DNA of 64,000 nt from an uncultured Muribaculaceae bacterium (GCA_910588065.1 CAJUPZ010000009.1:1-64000), one strand, 5' to 3'; positions 1-9,600 are shown, numbered from the stretch's first letter. The notes: generated by a model from the sequence alone, not told the origin. Translations and numbers: made by a program.

Positions 1-36
1 AGATGGTGCCGGAGGTACCACACCTCACGCCTTCCC

Positions 37-69
37 AACTAAAAACTAAAAACTAACAACTAAAAACTC
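37..69. repeat. AACTAAA heptamer tandem repeat
   Basis: About 4.7 copies of a 7-bp unit (AACTAAA, once AACTAAC), preceded by a CTTCCC flank. A related block with the same flank sits in front of the gene at 37239-37805 and has the same orientation relative to its downstream gene. The function is unknown. Confidence 0.75.
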
Positions 70-108
70 AAATGTGCAAATTCGCATAAATCCGGCCAAT
101 CCGCATAT

Positions 109-116
109 TACCTTTG
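109..116 (+). promoter_or_regulatory. Bacteroidetes -7 promoter element
   Basis: TACCTTTG matches the Bacteroidetes -7 consensus TAnnTTTG and lies 27 bp before the ATG at 144. No clear -33 TTG is visible at the right spacing. The element overlaps the in-frame TTG at 114, which argues that translation starts at 144. Confidence 0.6.
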
Positions 117-143
117 CAGCATCATACTAAAAAACACACATTT

Positions 144-695
144 ATGAGAACCAAAACCAACATCACTTTCCGCACCGAATGGCTCGACGCCATCGAAACC
201 CTCGACGAATCGCTGCAACTCGCTGTATTCAAGGCTGTTGCTAACTATATCAAGGACGGCACCGAGATACCCCTCAAAAGCCGCGAGGCGCAGGCTGTAC
301 TTATTGATATTATGGAAGACATTGACAAACGCGCTGAGCGCAAGCGTCTTAAGGCTGCCGAACGCAAGGCCAAGCGCGCCCCTCGACCCGGATTCATCCC
401 CGAGGCCGAGCCGGAAGACCTTGACTCCCGCGCCGAGGGCAATCTACTGGTGGACTGGGTGATGACCAACTCCGGTCTGAAAGAGTTCAAGCGTTTTGAC
501 AAACCGCTGCTGAAGGAACTGGCCGTGCAGATAAGCGAATGGTGGAGAGAGCATCCTACAGAGCAACTTCCCACCCGCGAGCGCATGGCCTACGAATTCG
601 GCGCGCGTTTCGGCAGCGTTGTGGCCCATCTTGCCGGCAGTTCCATCATCACCCGCGCGAAATGGCGTGCCTACGTCGCCCCCTTCATGAAATAG
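144..695 (+). CDS. DUF6291-like hypothetical protein
   Basis: A 183-residue soluble, charged protein. The N-terminal part resembles DUF6291-type proteins: a short conserved block around TEWLDAIETLD and a helix with LAVFKAVANYI, then a very basic stretch (KRAERKRLKAAERKAKRA) near residues 61-78. Related proteins occur in Bacteroidetes chromosomes and mobile elements, sometimes near phage-type replication genes, but no function is known to me. The ATG at 144 is preferred over an in-frame TTG at 114 because that codon lies in the promoter. It stands alone, with its own promoter before it and another promoter after it. Confidence 0.6.
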   Translation: MRTKTNITFRTEWLDAIETLDESLQLAVFKAVANYIKDGTEIPLKSREAQAVLIDIMEDIDKRAERKRLKAAERKAKRAPRPGFIPEAEPEDLDSRAEGNLLVDWVMTNSGLKEFKRFDKPLLKELAVQISEWWREHPTEQLPTRERMAYEFGARFGSVVAHLAGSSIITRAKWRAYVAPFMK

Positions 696-714
696 GCAGA
701 AAAAGCGCGGGGTG

Positions 715-745
715 TTGGCAATGTCGCGTATATGCAGTATCTTTG
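715..745 (+). promoter_or_regulatory. Promoter of TonB-dependent receptor gene
   Basis: The -7 element TATCTTTG (738-745) and a TTG (715-717) are separated by 20 bp, the expected Bacteroidetes geometry. It lies 75 bp before the start codon at 820. Confidence 0.65.
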
Positions 746-819
746 CACAACTTTTGCAGATGCGTGTGCGTTAACAACAACAAACATCCAAACATCGCAT
801 TACACTTTATTTATCTGAA

Positions 820-3072
820 ATGAAATATCGCTTGCTCATTGCAGCCCTGCTGTGGATATACGGCACATCAGCGGCCATCTGCGCTGAACCGGCCGACTCG
901 GCCTTTTCGCTTGAATCCACTGTCGGCGAGGTGACTGTCACAGCCATCAAGCAGAAGGCTGACCTTACGCTCCACCCCCTTGCCTCAACGGTTATCAACC
1001 GCCGGCAGGTTGAGCGTCTGAATATTGCCACCGTGAAGGGTGCGAGCGAGATTGCCCCCAATTTTTATATTCCTGACTACGGCAGCCGCATGACCTCAAG
1101 CATATATGTGCGTGGCATAGGTGCGCGCATTGACCAGCCGGTGGTGGGGCTCAATGTCGACAATGTGCCTTTTCTCAACAAGGACAACTATGACTTTGAC
1201 CTGCCCGACATTGCCAGAATGGAGATTATCCGCGGCCCGCAGAGCACTCTCTACGGACGCAACACAATGGGTGGACTCATTAATATATATACTATATCTC
1301 CGCTCAACTATCAGGGGAGCCGGGTGATGGCCGAAACCGGCAAGGGCGATCTGCTCAGGATGGCTGTGAGCCACTACCAGTTGCTGAAACCGGGGCTCGG
1401 CATGTCGCTGTCCGGCGATTTCCACTATTTCGGAGGCCTCTTTACGAACGAGTATCTCGGCTACAAGGCTGACCGTGAGAAGGGGGGGAGCCTGAGATGG
1501 AAAACCGACTGGAAGCCGACATCGAGGCTGAGCGTCGAGAACAGCGCATGGTTCACTCTCTCGCGCACAAGCGGCTACCCGTATGCCTACGAGGAGAGCG
1601 GGGAAATCAACTACAATGACACCTGTTTTTACCGGCGCAACAGCTTTGCCGACGGCCTGACAATACGGTATGCCGGCAACGGATGGTCGCTCTCCGGCAT
1701 CACAAGCGTGCAGTATATCGACGACAATATGACCCTCGACCAGGATTTTCTGCCGCTCGACTACTTTACCCTCACCCAGAAACGCCACGAATGGGCGCTT
1801 ACGCAGGATGTCATAGCCCGCGGGCGGGTAGGGGAGCACTACCGGTGGCTCGGCGGAGCATTCGGCTTTTACAAGCACACTTCGATGGATGCCCCCGTGA
1901 CTTTCCGCCACCACGGCATCGAGAGGCTTATCGAGGAGAAGCGAAATGACATCAATCCGGACTATCCGATTGAGTGGGACGAGCGCAGTTTTGTGCTCGG
2001 CAGCAATTTCAGGATGCCCACATGGGGAGTGGCGCTGTATCATGAGAGCGAGCTCAAGGCCGGACGCTGGAACTTTGCCCTCGGAATGCGTCTGGACTAC
2101 GAGAGAGTGGGGCTCACCTACCGCAGCAGTGCCAATACCGGTTATACTGTGTACAACGCCACCGACCCTGACAACCCCACAGTGTTTTCCCACGAAAAGA
2201 TAGATATTGACGACACTGGCCGGCTGCACAAGAGCTTTATCGAGTTTCTGCCGAAAGCGACAGTGTCGTACACCCTGCCGATGCACTCGCAGAGCAAGGT
2301 GTACCTCTCGGCCGGCAAAGGCTACAAGTCAGGCGGCTTCAACACCCAGATGTTCAGCGATGTGCTGCAGCAGCGCATCATGGGCATGATGGGGCTCGGC
2401 ATGAAATATGACATTGACGATATTGTGGGCTATGCCCCTGAGAAGAGCTGGAACTACGAAGCCGGAGCGCACATTGTGTGCGCCGACGGCAAGGTGCTCA
2501 CCGATCTGGCCCTTTTCTACATCGACTGCCGCAACCAGCAGGTGACAACCTTTCCCGACGGCACCACCACCGGCCGAATAACCACCAATGCCGGAAAGTC
2601 GCGCAGCTACGGCGCGGAGGTGCAGATAAGCTATGCCCCCGACAGCCACTGGCTGCTGAACGCCTCATACGGCTACACCCATGCCACATTCACCCGTTTC
2701 AACAACGGCATCAGCGACCTCTCTGGCAAGTTTGTGCCGTATGCTCCGCGAAACACCCTCTACGCCGGGCTCACATATACCCTGCCGCTACCGAGGTTTG
2801 TCGACTCGATAGAGTTCAACGCCAATGTGAGAGGTGTCGGCAAGATTTTCTGGGACGAGGAAAACACCCGCACTCAGCCATTCTATGCCCTCGCAGGCGG
2901 TTCGGTGACTGTGCGCTACAAATGGGCGGCGCTCGAGCTGTGGGGCAAAAACCTCACAGGTACAAAATACAATGTGTTCAGCTTCAAATCCATCGGCAAC
3001 AGCTTCTACCAGAAGGGGCGCCCGATAACATGGGGAGTGACCCTGAGAATGAATTTCGGACAAGCGAACTAA
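820..3072 (+). CDS. TonB-dependent outer-membrane receptor
   Basis: A 750-residue protein with an N-terminal signal peptide (hydrophobic core LLIAALLWIYG, cleavage near SAAICA). A plug domain follows at about residues 35-160, with the typical VRGIGARID and IIRGPQSTLYGRNTMGG motifs. The rest is a 22-strand-type barrel ending in an aromatic-rich terminal strand. There is no N-terminal carboxypeptidase-like domain, so it is not a SusC-type receptor; the plug resembles siderophore or cobalamin receptors. The ligand cannot be told from sequence. It is followed 28 bp later by a lipoprotein gene, probably its partner in the same transcript. A run of seven G lies in the gene near 1482-1488. Confidence 0.85.
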   Translation: MKYRLLIAALLWIYGTSAAICAEPADSAFSLESTVGEVTVTAIKQKADLTLHPLASTVINRRQVERLNIATVKGASEIAPNFYIPDYGSRMTSSIYVRGIGARIDQPVVGLNVDNVPFLNKDNYDFDLPDIARMEIIRGPQSTLYGRNTMGGLINIYTISPLNYQGSRVMAETGKGDLLRMAVSHYQLLKPGLGMSLSGDFHYFGGLFTNEYLGYKADREKGGSLRWKTDWKPTSRLSVENSAWFTLSRTSGYPYAYEESGEINYNDTCFYRRNSFADGLTIRYAGNGWSLSGITSVQYIDDNMTLDQDFLPLDYFTLTQKRHEWALTQDVIARGRVGEHYRWLGGAFGFYKHTSMDAPVTFRHHGIERLIEEKRNDINPDYPIEWDERSFVLGSNFRMPTWGVALYHESELKAGRWNFALGMRLDYERVGLTYRSSANTGYTVYNATDPDNPTVFSHEKIDIDDTGRLHKSFIEFLPKATVSYTLPMHSQSKVYLSAGKGYKSGGFNTQMFSDVLQQRIMGMMGLGMKYDIDDIVGYAPEKSWNYEAGAHIVCADGKVLTDLALFYIDCRNQQVTTFPDGTTTGRITTNAGKSRSYGAEVQISYAPDSHWLLNASYGYTHATFTRFNNGISDLSGKFVPYAPRNTLYAGLTYTLPLPRFVDSIEFNANVRGVGKIFWDEENTRTQPFYALAGGSVTVRYKWAALELWGKNLTGTKYNVFSFKSIGNSFYQKGRPITWGVTLRMNFGQAN

Positions 3073-3100
3073 AAGCAATAAAAACGAGTTTTAAGTAAGT

Positions 3101-3964
3101 ATGAAAAATAAAGTTATGCTGATTGCCTGCATCGCAGGCGCAAGTGTGTGGAGCTGCGGCAGTGATTCGCAGGACAATCCCGAAGAAAATATCGTAGATG
3201 CCGTCAGCGCCTCTTCATTCTCCTACGTTTCAGACGTGGCTACCGGTGTCGGCCTGGTGTTTGAAGGTCCCACCTACCGCATCAAGTACAATGAGGATGC
3301 TCTTACAGCGGAGGTTAAGATGGAGAATATCCGCTTCGCCGACGCCATGAGCCCCACCTCTTATCTCTTTTCCGGAGTGCCTTACACTGTTGAACCTCGC
3401 TCGAAAACCAAAATCATCGACATCGACCGTATAACCCCGGACAGCGACAAGGCCACCGTGTTTACCGACCTTGAGATTGTAGCCCTCCCTACGGAGAATA
3501 TCGACGGTGTGGATATGGACGGAGTGACAGTCAGCTACCGGGTGAACAACTCGGTGAGCGTCACCAATGTGCCTTACCGCGCTGTGTTTGCCGGCACTAC
3601 CGAGACTGTCAACACCACCGACCAGTCCTCCTTTGTCTCCACCGAAACAACCTACACCGTCGACATTGATCCCAGAACCATGACCGGCGTGCTAAAAGTC
3701 AACAAAGCATCTTTCGCCGCTGCTATGCCGCAGCTCGGCACCATGGAGTTTGCCGGACTCGCCGTGACTATTGTCGACGGAGGCTATATCCTCACTTGCG
3801 ACAGCCTTGTGCCCACAATCGGCTCAACCCCGTATCCCCGCTACACTGTCACAAACCTCCGTATGGAAGTGGATCTCCACGGCGATTCAGAGCTGAAGTT
3901 CACCTGCATGGGTATCTTTGACGTGACAGCCGTCTACGAAGCGGCATACACACCCTCGAAGTAA
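3101..3964 (+). CDS. Hypothetical surface or periplasmic lipoprotein
   Basis: 287 residues with a lipoprotein signal (hydrophobic stretch, then VWSC with the lipidated Cys at residue 19, then GSDSQDN). The mature part is rich in beta-strand-forming, Thr/Val-rich sequence with two similar halves, suggesting a beta-barrel or calycin-like fold. I do not recognise the family with certainty. Its position 28 bp after the TonB-dependent receptor and just before a strong terminator suggests it is co-transcribed and works with that receptor, perhaps as a ligand-binding accessory. That role is inferred from context only. Confidence 0.6.
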   Translation: MKNKVMLIACIAGASVWSCGSDSQDNPEENIVDAVSASSFSYVSDVATGVGLVFEGPTYRIKYNEDALTAEVKMENIRFADAMSPTSYLFSGVPYTVEPRSKTKIIDIDRITPDSDKATVFTDLEIVALPTENIDGVDMDGVTVSYRVNNSVSVTNVPYRAVFAGTTETVNTTDQSSFVSTETTYTVDIDPRTMTGVLKVNKASFAAAMPQLGTMEFAGLAVTIVDGGYILTCDSLVPTIGSTPYPRYTVTNLRMEVDLHGDSELKFTCMGIFDVTAVYEAAYTPSK

Positions 3965-3998
3965 TTACGCAGGCTTCTGAAAAATATCTTATCTCTCG

Positions 3999-4033
3999 GC
4001 TGCACCGGCTCTCCCCGGTGCGGCTTTTTTTTT
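3999..4033 (+). terminator. Rho-independent terminator
   Basis: A 10-bp GC-rich stem with one mismatch (GCTGCACCGG pairing with CCGGTGCGGC) is followed by nine T. It ends the receptor/lipoprotein unit. Confidence 0.85.
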
Positions 4034-4143
4034 GTCTTTTCAGGGATGAAAAGCGCCGCGGGGCGGGGTGTCGGATGACAGCCCGGAATGAAAATGTTTA
4101 AAAAAACAGAAATGAATCTTATTTAAAGTTGCGATATTTTGCC

Positions 4144-4151
4144 TATATTTG
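4144..4151 (+). promoter_or_regulatory. Upstream promoter of the nuo-atp operon
   Basis: TATATTTG fits the -7 consensus. It lies 116 bp before nuoA, so a transcript from here carries a long structured leader. No clean -33 TTG is visible. Confidence 0.5.
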
Positions 4152-4159
4152 CGCAATAA

Positions 4160-4267
4160 AAACTGTTTACCCACGGGAGTTGTCAGCTGAAACCGCGCTG
4201 TAGGTGCGGCTTAGCTGCTGACTTGCAATGGATTAACTCAGATAAATATATTTGACACAACAATAAT
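4160..4267 (+). promoter_or_regulatory. Structured 5' leader of nuoA, with second promoter-like element
   Basis: The 303-bp gap between 3964 and nuoA holds the terminator, a promoter and this leader. At 4182-4222 a hairpin forms from GTCAGC with GCTGAC and an inner CCGC with GCGG. A second TATATTTG (4247-4254) lies only 14 bp before the nuoA ATG and could give a near-leaderless transcript. The leader does not match a riboswitch class I can name. Confidence 0.4.
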
Positions 4268-4636
4268 ATGGTATTACTGTCGATTCAAAGTTCAACGCTT
4301 GCCATAGCCGCCGCCCTCACCGGCATCGGCCTTGTGGCTCTCGCGTTATGGCTCGCCGGGCTGATATCCCCGCGGTCATTCAACCCGCAGAAAGGTGAGG
4401 CCTACGAATGTGGTATCCCCACTCGTGGCGAAAGCATGGCTCAGTTCAAGGTAGGCTACTACCTCTTTGCCATCCTGTTTCTGATGTTTGATGTGGAGTG
4501 TGTGTTCCTCTTCCCCTGGGCCGTGAAGGTTCGTGAGCTCGGTGGCGCAGGTCTGCTCAGCATCGCTGTCTTTTTCACAATCTTAGTGCTGGGTCTTGTG
4601 TATGCCTGGCGGAAAGGAGCCCTTGAATGGAAGTAA
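4268..4636 (+). CDS. nuoA: NADH-quinone oxidoreductase subunit A
   Basis: 122 residues, three membrane helices. The conserved loop with KGEAYECGIPTRGES and the second-helix motif FDVECVFLFPWA are typical of NuoA/NdhC, a membrane subunit at the junction of the arm and membrane domains of complex I. It is the first gene of the long energy operon. The stop overlaps the nuoB start by 10 bp (4627-4636), suggesting translational coupling. Confidence 0.95.
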   Translation: MVLLSIQSSTLAIAAALTGIGLVALALWLAGLISPRSFNPQKGEAYECGIPTRGESMAQFKVGYYLFAILFLMFDVECVFLFPWAVKVRELGGAGLLSIAVFFTILVLGLVYAWRKGALEWK

Positions 4637-5235
4637 CTACCAAAAGCATGCCGTATCAGGCATGGAAAGATAACGAATATATTGAAAGCCTCGTCAAGGA
4701 GCTGCAGGACAATGGCACCAACGTAATCGTAGGCTCGCTTGACAAACTCATAAACTGGGGTCGCTCAAACTCTATCTGGCCCCTCACTTTCGCGACAAGC
4801 TGCTGCGGCATCGAATTTGTGTCGCTCGGAGCTGCCCGCTACGACATGGCACGCTTCGGATGGGAAGTGGCCCGTTCATCCCCCCGTCAGGCCGACTTCA
4901 TCATGGTGGCCGGCACTATTGTTCACCGCATGGCCCCGGTGCTCCGACGTCTGTACGACCAGCTCGCAGAGCCGAAATATGTGATTGCCTGCGGTGCATG
5001 CGCTGTTTCCGGCGGTCCGTTCAAAAAATCTTACCACGTGGTGATGGGTGTTGACAAAATCATCCCCGTCGATGTATACCTTCCCGGTTGCCCCCCGCGC
5101 CCCGAGGCTATGATTTACTCAATCATGCAGCTCTCCCGCAAAATAAAGGTAGAGAAATTCTTCGGCGGTGTGAACCGTCAGGAAAAACAGGAGGAATTCC
5201 TGAAAAATCATCCCATCGAAGGTGCGGACGATTGA
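4627..5235 (+). CDS. nuoB: NADH-quinone oxidoreductase subunit B
   Basis: 202 residues. NuoB carries the terminal 4Fe-4S cluster N2 that passes electrons to quinone. The ligands are visible: Cys59 and Cys60 (TSCCGIEF), Cys125 (CGACAVSGG) and Cys155 (PGCPPRPEA). The length fits the family. It overlaps nuoA by 10 bp and is followed 41 bp later by the nuoCD fusion gene. Confidence 0.97.
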   Translation: MEVTTKSMPYQAWKDNEYIESLVKELQDNGTNVIVGSLDKLINWGRSNSIWPLTFATSCCGIEFVSLGAARYDMARFGWEVARSSPRQADFIMVAGTIVHRMAPVLRRLYDQLAEPKYVIACGACAVSGGPFKKSYHVVMGVDKIIPVDVYLPGCPPRPEAMIYSIMQLSRKIKVEKFFGGVNRQEKQEEFLKNHPIEGADD

Positions 5236-5276
5236 TTACACCTTAATTAATAACTGATAAAGAAACCAATCACGAT

Positions 5277-6905
5277 ATGGCACAAACTCAGGAAATTATA
5301 GCCGGTCTCTTTCCCAACGCTTCTTTTGAGGAGAGCGACATCCTGACAGTGGTGATCGACGACGCCCAATGGCACGACCTCGCAAAGACCCTGCGAGACA
5401 ACCCGGAACTCTCCTTTGACTTCCTCGTTACAATCGTTGGTATGGACTGGGTGGAGAAGTTAGGCTGCATTTACTACCTCACTTCAACCAAGTTCAACAA
5501 ACGCATTGCCGTGAAGGTGGCGACAACCGACCGCATCAACCCCGCGCTGACATCTATCGCCGACCTCTGGCACATCGCCGGAATTTACGAACGCGAAGTT
5601 TATGATTTCTTCGGCATCGTATTCATCGGCAATCCCGATATGCGTCGCCTGTTCCTCAGCATCGACTGGAAAGGATTCCCCCTCCGCAAGGACTATGACG
5701 CAAACCCCGAGGTCAACCCCGTGCCTCAGGACAACGAGCGCCAGAGCGACTTCACCGATGTATATACCCGCAGCGCCGATGGCAAAGTGGAGGTGCATCA
5801 GGAAAGAGTGTTTGAGGAAAACGACTTTGTTGTAAACATCGGCCCGCAGCACCCCGCAACACACGGCGTGCTCCGTTTCCGCACAGCTGTCGACGGCGAG
5901 ACAATCAAGAAGATTGACGTTTACATGGGCTATATCCACCGTGGAGTGGAAAAAATATGCGAGAGCCTCACATACCCCCAGACCCTCCACTTCATGGACC
6001 GTCTCGACTACTTCTCGGCCCATCCCTATCACCACGGCCTCTGCCTCACTATCGAGGAAGCCGCCGGCATCGAAATCAGCCGCCGCGCACAGGTTATCCG
6101 TGTGATGATGGACGAGCTCTCTCGCATTGCCTCACACTGCCTCTTCATCGGCACATTCTGCATGGACCTCGGTGCAACTACAATGCTGTTCTATGCGCTC
6201 CGTGTCCGCGAGCAGATTCTTGACATAATGGAAAAAACCTGCGGCGCACGCATGACATTCAACTACGAGTGCATCGGCGGTGTGATGCAGGATCTCGCTC
6301 CCGACTTTGTCAGCGATGTCAAGGCCCTCCTCGCAGTGATTCCGCAAAACCTCAAGGAGTACGACAAACTCTTTGTAGGCAACGTAATCACCAAAAACCG
6401 CATGGAAGGCGTAGGTATCCTCTCCCGCGAAAACGCTATCTCATGGGGCGTCACCGGCCCCAGCGGCCGTGCTTCAGGCTGGGCCTGCGATGTCCGCAAG
6501 ACAAACCCCTACAGCATCTACTCCGAACTGCAGTTTGACGAAGTGGTGCGCACCGAAGGCGACTCCATGGCACGCTTCAAAGTGAGAATGGACGAAATAG
6601 CACAGAGCGCCCGCATCCTCGAACAGCTCGTTGACAATATTCCCGATGGCGAATACTGCGTCAAAGTGCCCAAGGTTATCAAACTCCCTGTCGGCCACTG
6701 GTTCCGCACAGTCGAAGGTTGCCGCGGCACATTCGGCGTTTACCTCGAGAGCGACGGCACCACAAACCCCTTCCGTCTCAAGCTTGTAACACCCTCGCTG
6801 CCTGCTGCAGCTGTTGTCGACACCCTCACTCGCGGTGGAAAGATTGCCGACCTTATCACAATTGGCGGTTCTCTCGACTACATTGTGCCTGATATCGACC
6901 GTTAA
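5277..6905 (+). CDS. nuoCD: NADH-quinone oxidoreductase fused subunits C and D
   Basis: 542 residues. The N-terminal NuoC domain (about 1-150) shows EREVYDFFGI and RRLFL...PLRKDY. The NuoD domain starts near residue 187 with NIGPQHPATHGVLR and contributes the quinone-binding site with NuoB. Fusion of C and D is common in enterobacteria and in Bacteroidetes. The linker between the domains is short and acidic (VPQDNERQSDF region). It lies in the peripheral arm of complex I, beside nuoB and nuoH. Confidence 0.95.
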   Translation: MAQTQEIIAGLFPNASFEESDILTVVIDDAQWHDLAKTLRDNPELSFDFLVTIVGMDWVEKLGCIYYLTSTKFNKRIAVKVATTDRINPALTSIADLWHIAGIYEREVYDFFGIVFIGNPDMRRLFLSIDWKGFPLRKDYDANPEVNPVPQDNERQSDFTDVYTRSADGKVEVHQERVFEENDFVVNIGPQHPATHGVLRFRTAVDGETIKKIDVYMGYIHRGVEKICESLTYPQTLHFMDRLDYFSAHPYHHGLCLTIEEAAGIEISRRAQVIRVMMDELSRIASHCLFIGTFCMDLGATTMLFYALRVREQILDIMEKTCGARMTFNYECIGGVMQDLAPDFVSDVKALLAVIPQNLKEYDKLFVGNVITKNRMEGVGILSRENAISWGVTGPSGRASGWACDVRKTNPYSIYSELQFDEVVRTEGDSMARFKVRMDEIAQSARILEQLVDNIPDGEYCVKVPKVIKLPVGHWFRTVEGCRGTFGVYLESDGTTNPFRLKLVTPSLPAAAVVDTLTRGGKIADLITIGGSLDYIVPDIDR

Positions 6906-6945
6906 TAATAACAAGGAACAGATTTTTCCAGAAAAAACATAGGTT

Positions 6946-8022
6946 ATGTTCGATTTTTCACAGATTACCGATTGGATACACGCAACGCTCCTGTCATTCA
7001 TGCCGGAATGGCTCGCCGTTACAGCTGAATGTGTACTCATTGGAGTGATACTTCTGCTGGTATACTCCCTGCTCGCGTTGTTCTACATCTACTTCGAGCG
7101 CAAAGTCTGCGCAGCTTTCCAGTGCCGCCTCGGCCCGAACCGTGTCGGCCCCATGGGCTTGCTCCAGAGTTTTGCCGATATGTTCAAGATGCTCATCAAA
7201 GAGATCATCTCGCTCAACAACACCGACAAATTCCTTTTCGCACTCGCGCCTTACCTGGTGATTCTTGCCTCTATGCTCGCATTTGCGGTGCTCCCCTGGG
7301 GCAATGGCCTTCAGGTGATTGACTTCAATATCGGCATATTCTTCCTGATCGCCGTGTCTTCAATCGGCGTGCTCGGAATCCTCCTTGCCGGTTGGTCGTC
7401 AAACAACAAGTTCACCCTCATCGGTGCCCTCCGTTCAGGCGCCCAGATGGTCAGCTATGAGCTGTCAATAGGTCTTTCAGTGCTCACAATGGTGTGCTTC
7501 GCCGGCACAATGAGCGTCGGTGGTATCGTTGATGCCCAGAAGGACCTCTGGTTCATCTTCTCCGGCCACATCCCCGCTATCATAGCATTCATCATCTACC
7601 TCATCGCAGGCACTGCCGAGACAAACCGTGGCCCCTTCGACCTCCCCGAGGCAGAGAGTGAGCTCACAGCAGGTTATCACACCGAGTATTCAGGTATTCA
7701 CTTCGGCTTCTTCTACCTCGCCGAATACCTCAACCTCTTCATCGTATCAGGAGTGGCCACCCTCCTCTTCTTCGGCGGCTGGATGCCCCTCCACATCCCC
7801 GGTTGGGAAGGCTTCAACCACATCATGGACTATATCCCCTCTGTGGTATGGTTCATCGGCAAGGCAATCGCCCTCTCATTCATCATCATCTGGTTCAAGT
7901 GGACATTCCCCCGTCTGCGTATCGACCAGATGCTCGCACTCGAATGGAAATACCTCCTGCCCATCAACCTGTTCAACCTTGTGCTGATGGTGCTCGTGAT
8001 AGTCTACGGCATTCATTTCTAA
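6946..8022 (+). CDS. nuoH: NADH-quinone oxidoreductase subunit H
   Basis: 358 residues with about eight membrane helices. Signature motifs are QCRLGPNRVGPMGLLQ after the first helix and ETNRGPFDLPEAESELTAGY in the large loop that lines the quinone cavity. It is the last complex I gene before the ATP synthase block; atpD starts 35 bp after its stop with no terminator between. Confidence 0.96.
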   Translation: MFDFSQITDWIHATLLSFMPEWLAVTAECVLIGVILLLVYSLLALFYIYFERKVCAAFQCRLGPNRVGPMGLLQSFADMFKMLIKEIISLNNTDKFLFALAPYLVILASMLAFAVLPWGNGLQVIDFNIGIFFLIAVSSIGVLGILLAGWSSNNKFTLIGALRSGAQMVSYELSIGLSVLTMVCFAGTMSVGGIVDAQKDLWFIFSGHIPAIIAFIIYLIAGTAETNRGPFDLPEAESELTAGYHTEYSGIHFGFFYLAEYLNLFIVSGVATLLFFGGWMPLHIPGWEGFNHIMDYIPSVVWFIGKAIALSFIIIWFKWTFPRLRIDQMLALEWKYLLPINLFNLVLMVLVIVYGIHF

Positions 8023-8057
8023 TCCCTTCTTTTCTGAAACAAATTTTCTAAGATAAT

Positions 8058-9563
8058 ATGAGCGACAAGTTCGGAAAAATAGCCCAGGTCATCGGACCGG
8101 TTGTTGACGTTGCATTCGAAGGCGAAGGCAACATCCTCCCCCCGATTTATACCGCACTGAAGGTTGACCGCCCGGACGGCGGTATGCTGATTCTCGAAGT
8201 TGAGCAGCACATCGGCGAAAACACCGTGCGTTGCGTGGCTATGGAGAGCACCGACGGCCTCCGGCGCGGTGTCAGAGTTGACAACCTCGAACGCCCCATC
8301 GCGGTGCCTACCGGCGAGCAGGTGAAAGGTCGTCTGCTCAACGTTATCGGTGAGGCTATCGACCGGCTTCCCCAGCTCAAGCGCGATGATATGCGCCCTA
8401 TCCACCAGCCTGCTCCCGATTTCGATGATCTCACTATAGGCACCGAAATCCTTTACACAGGCATCAAGGTCATCGACCTCCTCGAGCCTTACAGCAAGGG
8501 TGGTAAAATCGGCCTGTTCGGTGGCGCCGGCGTGGGCAAGACCGTGCTTATCATGGAGCTCATCAACAATATCGCCAAAGGCCACAACGGCTTCTCGGTG
8601 TTCACCGGTGTGGGTGAACGTACCCGCGAGGGTAACGACCTTCTCCGTGAAATGATTGAGAGCGGCGTTATTAAATATGGCGAGAAATTTCAGGAAGGAA
8701 TGGAAAAAGGGGAGTGGAACCTTGCCGATGTCGACATGGACAAGGTGCACGAATCTCAGGCCACCCTCGTGTTCGGTCAGATGAATGAGCCGCCGGGTGC
8801 GCGTCTGCGTGTAGCCCTGTCGGGCCTCACTGTCGCCGAGCAGTTCCGCGATCAGGATGGCGGCGGCAAGGAGATTCTTCTCTTCATTGACAACATCTTC
8901 CGTTTCACTCAGGCAGGCAGCGAGGTGTCAGCGCTTCTCGGCCGTATGCCCTCAGCTGTGGGCTATCAGCCTACGCTGGCTTCTGAAATGGGTGCTCTGC
9001 AGGAGCGTATCACATCTACCAAAAACGGTTCCATCACCTCGGTTCAGGCAATCTATGTGCCTGCCGACGACCTTACCGACCCCGCTCCTGCAACAACATT
9101 CAGCTTCCTTGACGCTACAACAGTGCTCAGCCGTAAGATTGCCGAGCTCGGTATATATCCCGCCGTGGATCCCCTTGAGTCCACATCGCGTATCCTTGAC
9201 CCCAACATCATCGGCGAGGAGCACTACAACACCGCCCAGGCAGTGAAGCAGCTGCTCCAGAAGTACAACGAGCTTCAGGATATCATCGCAATCCTCGGTG
9301 TCGATGAGCTCAGCGATGAGGACAAGCTTGTTGTGAGCCGTGCCCGCCGTGCGCAGCGCTTCCTCTCACAGCCCTTCTTCGTGGCCGAGCAGTTCACAGG
9401 CGTGCCAGGCGTGATGGTGCCGCTCAGCGAGACAATCCGCGGATTCAAGATGATTCTCAGCGGCGAGATGGATGAATATCCCGAACAGGCATTCCTCAAT
9501 GTCGGCACAATCGACGAGGCCATAGAGAAAGGTAAAAAACTTCTTGCCGAAGCAAAGGCTTGA
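8058..9563 (+). CDS. atpD: F1 ATP synthase subunit beta
   Basis: 501 residues. This is the catalytic subunit of F1. The Walker A motif GGAGVGKT lies near residues 154-161, the Walker B region with LLFIDNIFRFTQAG near 275-290, and the DELSDED lever near 415. As in other Bacteroidetes, the atp set begins with atpD-atpC rather than the atpI-B-E-F order of enterobacteria. It is placed directly after nuoH, so it is probably transcribed from the nuo promoter. Confidence 0.98.
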   Translation: MSDKFGKIAQVIGPVVDVAFEGEGNILPPIYTALKVDRPDGGMLILEVEQHIGENTVRCVAMESTDGLRRGVRVDNLERPIAVPTGEQVKGRLLNVIGEAIDRLPQLKRDDMRPIHQPAPDFDDLTIGTEILYTGIKVIDLLEPYSKGGKIGLFGGAGVGKTVLIMELINNIAKGHNGFSVFTGVGERTREGNDLLREMIESGVIKYGEKFQEGMEKGEWNLADVDMDKVHESQATLVFGQMNEPPGARLRVALSGLTVAEQFRDQDGGGKEILLFIDNIFRFTQAGSEVSALLGRMPSAVGYQPTLASEMGALQERITSTKNGSITSVQAIYVPADDLTDPAPATTFSFLDATTVLSRKIAELGIYPAVDPLESTSRILDPNIIGEEHYNTAQAVKQLLQKYNELQDIIAILGVDELSDEDKLVVSRARRAQRFLSQPFFVAEQFTGVPGVMVPLSETIRGFKMILSGEMDEYPEQAFLNVGTIDEAIEKGKKLLAEAKA

Positions 9564-9600
9564 TTATTAACATAAACAGCATTAACAACGCAGCAACCAG

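Noticed and set aside
114..143. A TTG start at 114 that would lengthen the DUF6291-like protein by ten residues
   Set aside because: The codon lies inside the -7 promoter element TACCTTTG, so it would precede the transcript start.
1482..1488. Seven-G run in the TonB-dependent receptor gene as a phase-variation site
   Set aside because: Short, the frame is intact on both sides, and nothing suggests a split gene; kept only as a note in the gene entry.
1096..2286. A long minus-strand open frame within the receptor gene
   Set aside because: Composition and codon pattern fit a shadow of a GC-rich gene; no recognisable domain or start context.
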